This document shows, in pieces, positions 33,915 through 45,323 of a stretch of 64,000 nucleotides of DNA. Source of the stretch: Gentiana macrophylla (taxonomy: Eukaryota; Streptophyta; Magnoliopsida; Gentianales; Gentianaceae); NCBI GenBank assembly GCA_026214975.1, contig JAOBSW010000445.1, positions 28,312 through 92,311 of the forward strand, in the 5' to 3' direction. Made by a program: the position numbers and the translations under genes. Every line of letters begins with the position of its first letter. Positions within the stretch are counted from its first letter, which is position 1. The notes beneath the pieces were generated by a model. That model had not been told where the DNA came from and made no database searches. It saw only the letters and a program-made list of their open reading frames with translations.

Positions 33915-35110
33915 CTAAAGCAAATTAGTCATGTCCCTAATACCAATAGACTCCAAGTGCCGGTTGAAGACTTCTAACGGCAATGTCTTGGTGAATGGAT
34001 CAGCAGGGTTGTCTGTAGAGGCGATTTTCTTGACGGAAATGTCTCCTCTTTGGACTATGTCTCTGATCAAATGGTATTTTCACTCGATATGCTTTGACTT
34101 GCGGTGACTACGGGGTTCCTTCGAATTTGATACTGCCCCATTGTTGTCACAATAGAGAATGATCGGATCGTTGTGATTTGGAGAGACCCCTAAACCACTC
34201 AGGAACTTTTTGAGCCAAACTGCTTACATAGCCGCCTTAGAGGCCGCTATGTATTCAGCTTCCATAGTAGAATCAGCCGTGCTGGATTGCTTGACGCTTC
34301 TCCAAATGACTGCACCGCCACCAATGGTAAACACTGAGCCTGAGGTAGATTTGAAATCATCTCGATCTGACTGGAAGTCAGAGTCAGTGTACCCCTGTAC
34401 ATCCAAGTTTACACCCGAATATACCAGCATATAATTCCTAGTCCTCTTCAAGTACTTTAAGAGGTTCTTTATTGCAATCCAATGCTCATTGCCCGGATTC
34501 GACTGATAATGACTGATGAGTCCAACGCCATAATAGATGACAGGTCTAGTGAACATCATAGCATACATTAGACTACCTACAGCCGAAGCATAAGGCACTC
34601 ATTCCATAGCCTCTGTTTCCTCAGGAGTCTGAGGACTCTGAGTCTTAGAGAGATGGACGCCGTGACGAGTTGGTAGGTAACCCCTCTTTGCGTCCATCAT
34701 GCTATATCTAGCCATCACCTTATCAATGTAAGTGGCTTGTGAAAGAGATAACATTTTGTTCTTACGATCCCGTATTAATTGGATCCCGAAAACATAATTC
34801 GCCTCTCCCAAATATTTCATTTGGAATTGGCTGGCCAACCAAATTTTAACGTCCGACAACATCCCCTTATCGTTTCCAATTAGGAGAATGTCATCTACGT
34901 ACAACACTAGAAACGCAACCTTATCCTTAATGACTTTCTTGTATACACAAGGTTCATCAGGATTTTGTTCGAAATCATATGACTTAATGGTGTCATCAAA
35001 TCTATGATTCCAAGACCGAGATGCTTGCTTCAACCCATAGATGTATCTCAGCAACTTGCACACTTTGTGCTCTTGGCCTTCCTCGATGTATCCTTCTGGT
35101 TGTTTCATAT
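33915..35110 (-). pseudogene. Element D pol, C-terminal part: RT end and RNase H
   Basis: The minus frame 35180-34599 gives GYIEEGQEHKVCKLL, YGLKQASRSWNHRFD and the catalytic VLYVDDILLIG, then LGEANYVFGIQLIRDR, all standard copia RT. After a stop at about 34599 it continues as the connection and RNase H: YASAVGSLMYAM, GYTDSDFQSD, STMEAEYIAASKAA. After further stops come ILYCDNNGA, HRKSKHIE, and the end IASTDNPADPFTK, with a terminal stop at 33915. The YVDD and the RNase H acidic residues are intact. The protein is broken by stops and, at its N-terminal side, by element C. The text suggests the Tork/TAR/Angela side of copia, which I state with little confidence. Confidence 0.88.
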
Positions 35111-36914
35111 TGTTGGTCCCTTGGAAAGGATAACACAAGTTTAGGGGGGTGAATAAAATTGTCACCAAAAACTTTCCCAAAACTGAAAGTACCTCAGGAA
35201 CTGAGTTTTTACCAAACTCAAACTGATGCTCAGCTCAGTTTTGTTCCTGTCCTTTAACTTGTGCGGAGTTCAGCTAACTCAACTGAGTATAAGTCAATAC
35301 TGACTTATATTTAGTCTTGTTAACTGGCAGCGGATATATCTAGCCTTTGTGCAATAAATGTGTCAATAAGAATCTAGACCTTCTATGTATCAGTTCTGTG
35401 CTGACTCAGTGTTTGCTGAGTGATAATGCAACAAATAAAACGAACACAAGTGCATAGAGTAAATCAACACAAGATTTGTTTATGGAAGTTCCGGGTGGTG
35501 TAATCCCGTACGTCTCCCCTTCTCCTGTGATGCGGAGGAAAATTCCACTAGAACTTCTTTGAGATGGCCCGGTTACAAAAAGTTCTAAACTGATAGTCCT
35601 TGACTAATCCCTAGCTTCACTATCTAAACACTTGTAGAACAGGAAGGATTGCTGCTCTTCAATTGTTTGAAACACTGGTCCTTGAAGGGTAGAATTACTT
35701 CTTCACCAGCTCATCACAAACACAGTCTTCTTGACTGCACTCAACTGTCCTTCACACCTTCTTGGTGTTTCACAGTCTAAACCTTTGATAAAATCAAAGT
35801 TGAGACTTGAATCAATAACTATGATTCAATTGTGATTAGAGCTTTTCTTCTGGATAAATAAATTATGCACGGCTCTGAGTTTCTTCAAATGATAGATCTT
35901 GATTTTGCTTGAATGTGCTTGAAGAAATTTTCTTGATCTTGTAATTAAGTACTTAGCAGGAATTATTTCGAAATTGGCTTTCCCCTTAATCAGATCTTAT
36001 AATTAAATCTGTTTTAATTCCTCCTGCTTTTTTTTCTTATTGTTGTAGAAGTCGTCTATTTATAGGGGTTTATTCAACATTCATCCTGCTTGAATCTTGT
36101 AATGGCTATATTTTCAGACCGTTCTGCAGTGTCTGTATTTCATCCAATAAAATCGCTTCCTTTATAACGTTCGACTGTACGATCAGTTTATTGAATGACT
36201 GCCACATAAAACTGAGTTTACTTATCAGTTTTATGTTGAGTTTATAACTTGTCAGTTTCTTGACTGACTTGGAGCGTTAACTAAGATTTTACTCTTCTTC
36301 AAATATCAGTACTCCAATTTTCATCTGATTATAATTGACTTAATCAGAGTACACCATAACAAATTATCTTCTAAGAATTCATTGTCCTTATGATTCTTAG
36401 GTCTTCGTACAAGATCCATAAAGTCAGTTCAGGTCACCACAATCTTGCCTGAAGTCTAACTTTACAGTCTCGACTTGTAATCTTCATAACCGAGTTTGAA
36501 CCTTCAGTTCTTCAATCTTCTACAACTGAGTCTATGACCCTCAGTTCTTCATCTACTGAGTTTGATCCCTCAGTTCTTCAGTCTTCTGGATAAGCCAATA
36601 GAGTCTGTAACCCTCAGCGAACTTACCTTCTTCAGTTTTCATGTTGGTGTGCTTTGTTTTTCAGTTCCTTATCGATTCTCAGTTTAACTAAATCTCAGTT
36701 TCTTATATTCTCAGTTATCGGCCTAGAACTATTACAGGGCTTGTTTGATTTAACCTATACAAATATCAGACTCTACAAAATCCTATACATTGATATATAG
36801 ACATCTTTTTGCTTTGCACTATAACAGCTAGTTATGACACTTCGTCAATGGGGTTTAGAGCAATAACTTATTAAGCGATGAATCATCATCAAAACATAAA
36901 TTTTATTTCCAACA
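35111..36914 (-). repeat. 3' LTR of element C
   Basis: It is 1804 bp. The minus-strand TATA box (CTATAAATAG) is at about 36056-36065. It is nearly collinear with 38620-40430 and with the partial LTR at 62776-64000. Confidence 0.95.
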
Positions 36915-36929
36915 ATTTCCCCCTTTTTG
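36915..36929 (-). other. Polypurine tract of element C
   Basis: In minus sense CAAAAAGGGGGAAAT directly precedes the LTR. Confidence 0.9.
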
Positions 36930-37088
36930 ATGATGTCAATACCCTCCTTAAAAGCAATGCAAAGAGATAAAACACAATACAGTAAATAATGCAATGAACT
37001 GAGAAACTGAGAATTTATTTGATAACTGAGTTACAAGATAGAGTAATAAAATACAACATAATAAAAAGAACTAGAAGATAGTTTCTTT

Positions 37089-38605
37089 TTACTTGGAAGA
37101 TAGAGAAAATTGATTATCATAAGTTTCTGCAACAGATCTCATAGCATCATTTGTAGCTGAGCTTTCAATTCCATGGATGCTTGCCCAAATGTTCCATGAT
37201 TTAGATAGATTGTGCTTCCTGAAAAATTTGTTATTGAAAAGAATTGCGAAAGTGAAGACAGTTGCCCTTAGTCTTTCATTGGTGGCTGTTCTCGGTAGAT
37301 TTTGAACAAATTCATGTTCAGCCTTTTCAATTTTCTCTGATTGTTTATCTATAATACCATCTGCTTCCCATTTCTTCAGTTTATTCCAATAGTTCATGAG
37401 CACCTTCTGCATGTGTAGGAACGATTCTAGAGATTCTTCTCTTGATACTCCTTCCCTTTCTGGTAAGTTTCTAAATAAACTGTATAGTCGAGAATCCAAA
37501 CCAACTCTCTTGTCAGTCGGTTCTGAGTATTTAACAATCAGCTCCATTTCTTTATCAGTGAAATCTCCTCTTGCTTTCTTCAGTTCATTCAATTTATCAT
37601 CAACATTTGTAAGGACTTATGGCATCTCAGCTGCATGGACTTTTAAGATATCCAAACTTTCCCCCTTATTGACATCATCTTTATGAATCAGGCTCTTGAT
37701 GTAAGCGTTCAATGTTTGTTGAGTTGATGCCAAAATGGTTTGAGCCACAACTGAGTCCTTCATGCCATGTTCCATTAAGATCATTCTATCTACCAGATTG
37801 TTAAGAATAATTTCCCATCTATCTTGAGTTTCATCTCTTCTTGAATCATGCTCGATGGTTGTTTTCCAAGCTCAAGCAGGTGTTTTTGTGATTATCGATG
37901 CGATATCCATTTTCTTTTCAAGATTGCTTCTTTCATCTTTGCTGGCTTCTAAGGCATGTAGAACCTTTCCAAATAAGCTGTTATCGTCTTTTTGAATTCT
38001 GATTATCTCATTATGATAAAACTTAATGAGATCAACCTGAGTGGGTAAATCTTTTGAACTTCCTGCTTGTTGTTCTTTTCCTTTGTATGTCTCGGCCTCA
38101 GTTGGTTTAGCTTTCTTTAGAGGTGAGAGAACAATTTGCTTCAGTTTTTCTCTGTATTCAGCCGATTGTCTTCTTTCTTCAGATTGTTTCTTAGCTTCTT
38201 CCAAGCTTGATGGGTCAATGACTTTTGCTGGTGACAGATGTACGTTGAGTTCATCATCTGACTCTTCTCCAGGCATGTTTGCCACAGTTCTTGCTATTTC
38301 AAGTGTAGACTTGTCAGTGGGAGATTGGTAACCTCCTTCTTGTTCTTTATCTTGTTGTGTTTCAGATACACTTTCATAACTTGAACTTCCACTGCTTTCA
38401 CCAGAACTACTAGAATCATCATCGGTGTTATGTTCTGTTGCAGTTTCCTTTTCTTATAGAGAGGCAAGAATCCCTTTTTGCAAGTTAGGATCTTCACGAA
38501 AATCATCATCATCATCGCTCTTTTGGAACTTCCACCGGTGTGGCTTCCTTCCAATAGCATTTCGATCGCGATACCCTTGATTTAAGAACTCATCGGTATT
38601 GAATA
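37089..38605 (-). pseudogene. Element C internal ORF (extra-ORF homologue of B)
   Basis: On the minus strand the frame begins within a few bases of the PBS (KPHRWKFQKSDDDDDF). It continues in a Ser/Glu-rich segment, then 38285-37872 (acidic start GEESDDELNVH, Lys/Glu-rich middle, coiled-coil-like EASKDERSNLEKKM), then 37592-37089 (helical, SWNIWASIHGIES near the end). Stops separate these parts at about 38454, 37872 and 37620. DDVNKGES at about 37679-37656 and SREESLESF at about 37440 match the extra ORF of B. No enzyme motif is present. The role is unknown. The absence of gag-pol means the element must have used proteins of another element. Confidence 0.75.
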
Positions 38606-38606
38606 T

Positions 38607-38618
38607 CTCCGATACCAA
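38607..38618 (-). other. Primer binding site of element C
   Basis: In minus sense TTGGTATCGGAG lies next to the LTR end CCAACA. It resembles the initiator tRNA-Met site TGGTATCAGAG, and B has the same variant. Confidence 0.8.
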
Positions 38619-38619
38619 T

Positions 38620-40430
38620 TGTTGGTCCCTTGGAAAGGCTAACACAAGTTTATAGGGGGGGTGAATAAACTTGTCACCAAAAACGTTCCCAAAATCGAAA
38701 GTACCTCAGAGGCGAGTTTTACTAAACTCAAAGCGATGCTCATTTCAGTTTTGTTCTGCCCTTAACTTGTATACAGAGTTCAACTAACTCAATTGAGTAT
38801 AAGTCAATACTGACTTATATTTAGTCTTGTTAACTGGCAGCGGATATATCTAGCCTTTGTGCAATAAATGTGTCAATAAGAATCTAGACCTTCTATGTAT
38901 CAATTCTGTGCTGACTCAGTGTCTGGTGTTTGCTGAGTGATAATGCAACAAATAAAATGAACACAAGTGCATAAAGTAAATCAACACAAGATTTGTTTAT
39001 GGAAGTTCCGGGTGGTGTAATCCCGTACGTCTCCCCTTCTCCTGTGATGCGGAGGAAACTTCCACTAGAACTTCTTTGAGATGGCCCGGTTACAAAAAGT
39101 TCTAAACTGATAGTCCTTGACTAATCCCTAGCTTCACTATCTAAACATTTGTAGAACAGGTAGGATTGCTGCCCTTCAATTGTTTGAAACACTGGTCCTT
39201 GATGGGTAGAATTGCCTCTTCACCAGCTCATCACAAACACAGTCTTCCTGGCTGCACTCAACTGTCCTTCACACCTTCTTGGTGTTTCACAGTCTAAACC
39301 TTTGATAAAATCAAAGTTGAGACTTGTATCAATAACTATGATTCAATTGTGATTAGAGCTTTTCTTCTGGATAAATAAATTATGCACGGCTCTGAGTTTC
39401 TTCAAATGATAGATCTTGATTTTGCTTGAATGTGCTTGAAGAAATTTTCTTGATCTTGTAATTAAGTACTTAGCAGAATTCTTTCGAAATTGGCTTTCCC
39501 CCTTAATCAGATCTTATAATTAAATCTGTTTTAATTCCTCTTGCTTTTTTTCTTGTTGTTGTAGAAGTAGTCTATTTATAGGAGTTTATTCAACGTTCAT
39601 CCTGCTTGAATCTTGTAACAGCTATATTTTCAGACCGTTCTGCAGTGTCTGTATTTCATCCAATAAAATCGCTTCCTTTATAACACTCATTTATCACGAT
39701 CGTTTATTGAATGATCGCCACATAAAAGCGAGTTTCTTATCGATTTTATGTTGAGTTTATCACTTGTCAGTTTCTTGACTGACTTGGAGCGTTAACTGAG
39801 ATTTTACTCTTCTTCAAATATCAGTACTCCAGTTTTCATCTGATTATAATTGACTTAATCAGAGTACACCATAACAAATTATCTTCTAAGAATTCATTGT
39901 CCTTATGATTCTTAGGTCTTCATACAAGATCCATAAAGTCAGTTCATGTCACCACAATCTTGCCTGAAGTCTAACTTTACAGTCTCGACTTGTAATCTTC
40001 CTAACCGAGTTTGAACCCTCAGTTCTTCAATCTTCTACAATCGAGTCTCGTGACCTCTCGCTTCTTCATCTACCGAGTTTGATCCTCGTTCTTGATCTTC
40101 TGGATAAGCCAACTGAGTCTGCAGAACCCTCAGCGAACTTACCTTCTTCAGTTTTCATGTTGGTGTGCTCTGTTTTTCAGTTCCTTATCGAATCTCAGTT
40201 TAACTAAATCTCAGTTTCTTATATTCTCAGTTCTCGGCCTAGAACTATTACAGTGCTTGTCTGATTTAACCTATACAAATATCAGACTCTATAAAATCCT
40301 ATACATTGATATCTAGACATCTTTTTGCTTTGCACTATAACAGCTAGTTATGACACTTCATCAATGGGGTTTAGAACAATAACTGATTAAGCGATGAATC
40401 ATCATCAAAACATAAATTTTATTTCCAACA
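38620..40430 (-). repeat. 5' LTR of element C
   Basis: It is 1811 bp. It matches the sister LTR except for clustered patches (38690-38740, 39690-39745, 40035-40105) in which CTG or CAG words are replaced by CG-containing words. Confidence 0.94.
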
Positions 40431-40435
40431 CATAT

Positions 40436-42150
40436 AGATTTCTTCATCGAGAAAGCCGTTAAGAAACGCTGTCTTGACATCCATTTGCCAGATTTCATAA
40501 TCTAGGCATGCAGCAATAGAAATGAGGATCCGGATGGATTTAAGCATGGCCACAGGGGAGAAGGTCTCTTCGTAGTCAATACCCTCTCACTGTGTGTAGC
40601 CCTAGGCTACAAGCTGTGCTTTAAAGGTTTGCACCTTACCATCTACTCCTCGCTTCCTCTTGTAGAGCCACTTGCTCCCTATGGGTTTTACGCCTTCGGG
40701 GCAATCTACAAGTTTCCAGACAGAGTTGGAATACATAGTCTCCATCTCTTGATTCATCGCGTCAACCCATTGATCCTTGTCACGATCATCCATGGCCTTG
40801 CGAAAAGACACAGGATCATCTTCCACACCATCAGAGATGGCTATGTTCGCCTCTGGTTGTCCATACCGATTTGGTGGCCGAACCACTCTCTCAGTACGTC
40901 TGGTGGATTAGGATTAGGGGTGACTGTTGCATTCGTAGTGTTGTCTACTGTGACACTGGGTGGCACTTGTGGTCTGACCTCATCAGAAAGTAACTCCTCA
41001 AGTACGACTTTACTTCGAGGCTAGAAGTCTGTCATATAATGATCCTCCAAAAATGTGGCGTTAGTAGAAACTATCACCTTGTTATCTTCCGGATCATAAA
41101 ACAGACCTCCACGTGTCCCCTTGGGGTAACCAACAAACAGACATACTTTCGTATGCTTTTTTAGTTTCGTAGTCTTGTCAACCAGTATATGTGCAGGACA
41201 ACCCCAAATTCGGAAGTGACGTATGCTTTCGCGACGTCCATTCCACAATTCCAAGGGTGTCTTATCGACAGACTTTGACGGTACGACATTGAGTATGTAT
41301 ACCGCTTCTTCTAGAGCATAACCCCAAAAAGATATCGGCAGCGAGGCGTAGCTCATCATTGATCTGACCATGTCAATCAATGTTCTATTTCTCTATTCAA
41401 AGAACTCCATTTTCTTTGAGGTGTCCTAGGCGCTAACGCGTTGGGAACAGATCCCATGTTCAATTAGGTTGTCAGTGAACTCAGTATCTAAGTACTCTCC
41501 TCCGTGATCAAAGTGAAGGCATTTCAAAGACTTACCTAATTGCCTTTCGGCTTCTGCTTGAAATTCCTTAAACTTGCCAAAAGTCTCGGATTTTCGACGC
41601 AGCAGATAAACATATCCGAACCTCAAGTAGTCGTCGATGAAAGTCACAAAATACTCAAATCCGCCTCTAGCGTGCACATTCATCGGACCACAAAGGTCTG
41701 AATGTACTAATTCTAGAGGTTCTTTGGCCCTATTCCCTTTTGACGAGAAGGGAAGCTTAGTCATTTTTCCTTCCAGGCAAGATTCACAAACCGGCAACGA
41801 GTCAACAGATAACTCTTTTAAGGTATCACCCTTAGCCAGTCGTTTGAGTCTTTCCAAGGAAATGTGACCTAGCCTAAGGTGCCAAAGATATGTACTATTT
41901 CTTTGTGAGAAATTTTTTGCCTTTTAGCAGATTGTTGATGCGTTACTTTAAACATTTCAGTATTTAACAGGGGAGTTTGCGTAGGTTTAATGAAATATAA
42001 TCCGTTTTCTAATACAGTAGTACACAAAATAAAACCATTCTTTGAAATAGTAATCATCATTCATAAAAGAAACAGATAACAACTGGTCTTTCAAAGCAGA
42101 ATACGAAATTAAATTTCTCTAAAAATTCAGAATAAAATAAACATTGTCTA
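40436..42150 (-). pseudogene. Element D pol, N-terminal part: integrase and RT start
   Basis: On the minus strand 42060-41869 ends in a broken WHLRLGH and continues at 41857-41426 with VCESCLEGKMTKLPF, together the HHCC zinc-binding part of integrase. HSDLCGPMNVHARGG and HFDHGGEYLDTEF carry the first two catalytic Asp. 41380-41021 has the third-residue region and [14 protein letters not shown]. 40886-40602 begins RT (AMNQEMETMYSNSVWKLVD, GSKWLYKRKRG), and after a stop MDVKTAFLNGFLDEE runs into the element C insertion at 40435. Several stops and shifts interrupt it. Confidence 0.9.
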
Positions 42151-42153
42151 ACT

Positions 42154-42531
42154 TCAAAGTTTATTTCCAAAATGTAAAACACCAGTTCTCACTGCTTTCG
42201 CTGAAACTAATGCCCTGGTGCCAACCCTCATGACTTGAGCTCCTTCATCTACCTCATCAAACGAATTAAGGATCTGCAAAGAAGAACATACATGGTTAGT
42301 AGCTCCAGTATTCAGTATCCAAATTGATACATCTTTAGCTACATTGAAAGATTCCAAGACAAGTAATTTAGGATTACCTTTCTTATCCTTCCCATTGTTA
42401 GCCTTAGCCTTCCAACCCTTTACGTCTTTGAGATATACTGGGCAGTGACGACGCCAAAGCCCTACCTCATTGCAGTAAAAACACTTGCCCTTGGGCTTGG
42501 ATGGTGCGTTTGGCTTAGCCTTCTTATTCAT
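42154..42531 (-). pseudogene. Element D zinc knuckle and protease, catalytic residues altered
   Basis: The frame reads KGKCFYCNEVGLWRRHC, a CCHC knuckle in which the expected His is Leu. It continues to WILNTGATNHVCSS, the copia aspartic protease site in which the expected D-[ST]-G reads N-T-G. Both changes would remove function. It continues the gag frame 42528-43241 after a frameshift. Confidence 0.88.
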
Positions 42532-43241
42532 AGGTTTAGGCGCCGGCGCAGTTTTTTTCTTATTTTTGGCTTACCCTGCTGGTTAGACTTAGACGCCTTG
42601 GCTACGACCATATTGGCCTCAGCCTTCTTTTCCTGCTCTTGGGTTTTATCTTTCGTAGAAATACCCTCGAAGACTTGAAGTTCGTTGATCAACTCCGTCA
42701 TGGAAAGGCGAGCTTTAGTCATGACGTAGTTAGTCCTGAACGTTAGGAAATCAGGTGTCAAAGATTCGAGAATCACGGACACTTGGGTAGCATCGTTTAT
42801 AGTTGCACCATGAGTTTCTGCTTCAGTAAAGTAACTAATCATGTTCATCACATGACCAGTAACCGACTGACCCCGCCTCATCTTGGCATTGACAACCTTC
42901 CTCTCGGCCTCGTATCTTGCTTGATCAGACGGTTTGCCAAACATGGTGGTCAAATGCTGCATGATTGCTTGTGCAGTATTAAAACCCTCAATTTTGGTCC
43001 GAGTGACCTCCGACACTGAGACTAAGAAGATGCCTCTTGCCTTATTATTCGCATATGTCCATTTTTTATGTTCATCGCAAATGCGTTTAGGCGGGTTATG
43101 AGGGGGAATAACAGGGCACTCCTCAGTCAAAACAAATTGCGCATTCTCAAATATGAGCACCACGTTTACGTTACTTTTCCACTTAGTAAAATTGTCGCCA
43201 TTTAGCTTATCGTTCAATAAAGTTTTAATTTGCGAAGACAT
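42528..43241 (-). pseudogene. Element D gag (capsid, UBN2-type)
   Basis: A 237-residue frame starts MSSQIKTLLNDKLNGDNFTKWKSN... (first 20 or so residues), typical of copia capsid with KLNGDNFTKWK. It is followed by the helical region with RYEAERKVVNAKMRRGQS and VTGHVMNMISYF (the 'L..M.Q..S...H' portion) and LINELQVFEG. It ends in a Lys-rich tail and is frameshifted before the zinc knuckle. The start codon is the first ATG after the leader and matches the usual family start. This is the best preserved gag in the window. Confidence 0.9.
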
Positions 43242-43351
43242 GTTGCTGTAAATAAAATGACAGAAATTTAATCAAATATACACTACTATAATTTGTATTT
43301 TAGGAATAATAAACATATATAAAGTCTATCCTACCATTCCAAGGATTTAAC

Positions 43352-44527
43352 TGTTGTAATAGTGTCCTAAACCCAATCGGGTTGGACCGGATCCGACCGG
43401 GTCGGATCATTTCTACTATTTCTTTAAGTTTATACATATATTAAATGGCTTTTATGTTGTCATGTATATGTTCTTTTAAAGAACCAATTATGAATTGTTA
43501 TATGATCACGTCCTTAGTATTAAACTATGATAGAGAAACCATGATAGGCGATTATGGTTAATGAGATCTCTAATCACTTTAATAAGTTTGATACTTAAAT
43601 GTCTCTAGGCTGATGTACTATTAAACAGGGCATTGATAGTATGAATAGGCTAGCACGTATTAGATGTCTTCTATCTTTAGGGAAGGGATAGATCTCGTCT
43701 ATCGAAGAGTAGAGACACTTGGACTGTACGTGGACGTGTATTAGAGAATGCGTATGTTAGACTGACCCACTTACACGGATAAGTGTCACACTATGTGACG
43801 GTTGTGTAATTATCCTTAAGACCGGAGTCTTCATGGCATCACGGTGTGGATTGTCATGCTTTGACTCTATTGAGGTTTCCCCTAACCACGGGGCGATCAT
43901 GCGGTAGTGACTGGGTGTGATACTGAAGCATGCGGAGTATACATGATTGGTCATTCGGGAATCGCGTATCCTATGATTGGGATCGAATATCCAAAATGGC
44001 CTTCTTATAAGGAATGTCTTACTCTCGTGAATCTTTGTAAAGTGGGAGTAAATGAGTTACTTCGAGAGAGCATGATATCCCGATTATAAGATACGGTCGT
44101 TAATGTTTGACACTCGACATATGACCGTATGGATATTATTATAGCGATAGGATTGTAAGTTACAAGGTAACTGTTTCACATGAAAGGTAGTAGTCATTGC
44201 ATTTGACTCTTCCGATGATTGGAGGTCAAGGTGTGTTGCTAGACGCTATCCCGTGATCGTTAGGCCTGAAGGGCATTTTCGTAAATTGCACTTTGTGTCT
44301 ACGGCCAACATATTCGGAAGCCTATCGGGTCACACACATATGAACATCTAGCCGGATTAAAATATGGTTATAGATGATAACTAAATAAGGAAAGTTTATC
44401 TCGAGACTCTAAAGGTTATAGTGGTAAATTAATATGGTGGTATTTATTTATTATGAATAAATATAATACAAGATATTAATTAGGGTGATTAATTAAATAT
44501 ATGTATTTAGATACATATTTGAAATTT

Positions 44528-44590
<63 letters not shown>

Positions 44591-45318
44591 ATATATATGT
44601 ATTTTGCAAATTAATTAATCATAGCATTATATTAATTAAAGAAAATCTCAATTCCCAATTTTGTGGGATTTGGGGCGCCACTTTGAAAGTGTATTGGATA
44701 CATTTGGTTTGTGCAATTTAATTAATAAGATTATCATAATATTAATATTAGATATTAATAGATTTTGGAAAAATAGATTTATGGTAATAAGATAAAGATA
44801 GTCAATATAAGATATTGACATTATCTTGGAAATATTTAATATAAGTTATTAAATTAAATGAGATAAATCAATCAAATATATTTTCCTTATTTTATTGGGA
44901 AAATGTTTTCTGCTCCTCCACACCTAGATATGGCGCCACATACACTATAAATATAGTGTGGGTGTCAAGCTCTTTTGTACGTCATAATTCCAAGAACTAA
45001 TAGTTCTTGTGTAAAATAGAGAGCATCCTATAGAGAGTTGGAGAGAAGGGAAAAAAGCCAGTCTAGCAACCGGAGTTTTCCAATAGCAATCCATGATGGG
45101 ATTCCGCCGGGCTGTTCGTGTGGACTAGCGGTAGAGGCCGAACACTTGGGCGGCTCTATGCAGAACTACTCTCCTTAGACGGTCAAAGCATCGATCTTTT
45201 AGATCAAGCAAGGTAACACCGTCTATTACTTATTTGTTTATTGCTTAAACGAAGTCGATCCTGGTTAAAGGAAATAAATTTTTGAATTCCGCTGCGTTCC
45301 CGCGTAGATTTCCTAACA
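43352..45318 (+). mobile_element. Solo LTR of the E family, plus orientation
   Basis: TGTTGTAATAGTG...TTTCCTAACA, 1967 bp, matches the E LTRs in reverse orientation. A plus-strand TATA box (TATAAATA) is at about 44950-44957. Flanks are TTAAC (43347-43351) and ATAAC (45319-45323), a 5-bp TSD with one mismatch. It lies in the leader of element D. A (TA)n run at 44530-44600 has expanded in this copy. The small frame 43907-44089 recurs in all copies and is not a gene. Confidence 0.92.
44530..44600. repeat. (TA)n microsatellite within the solo LTR
   Basis: About 30 TA repeats with one interruption ('tatatgatata'). Confidence 0.95.
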
Positions 45319-45323
45319 ATAAC

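Larger units (their letters stand above)
35111..40430 (-). mobile_element. Element C: non-autonomous SIRE-like element carrying only an extra ORF
   Basis: It has LTRs 35111-36914 and 38620-40430, TSD CATAT (35106-35110 and 40431-40435), an initiator-Met-type PBS (38607-38618) and a purine tract (36915-36929). The internal region is only about 1.7 kb and contains no gag, protease, integrase or RT. It consists of one broken frame related to the C-terminal part of the extra ORF of element B. LTR ends (TGTTGGTCCCTTGG, CCAACA) and the sequence around the purine tract also match B, so C is a deletion derivative of that lineage. It is inserted in the RT of element D. Confidence 0.93.

Noticed and set aside
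40629..41024. Plus-strand 131-codon frame
   Set aside because: Antisense to the element D integrase/RT frame.
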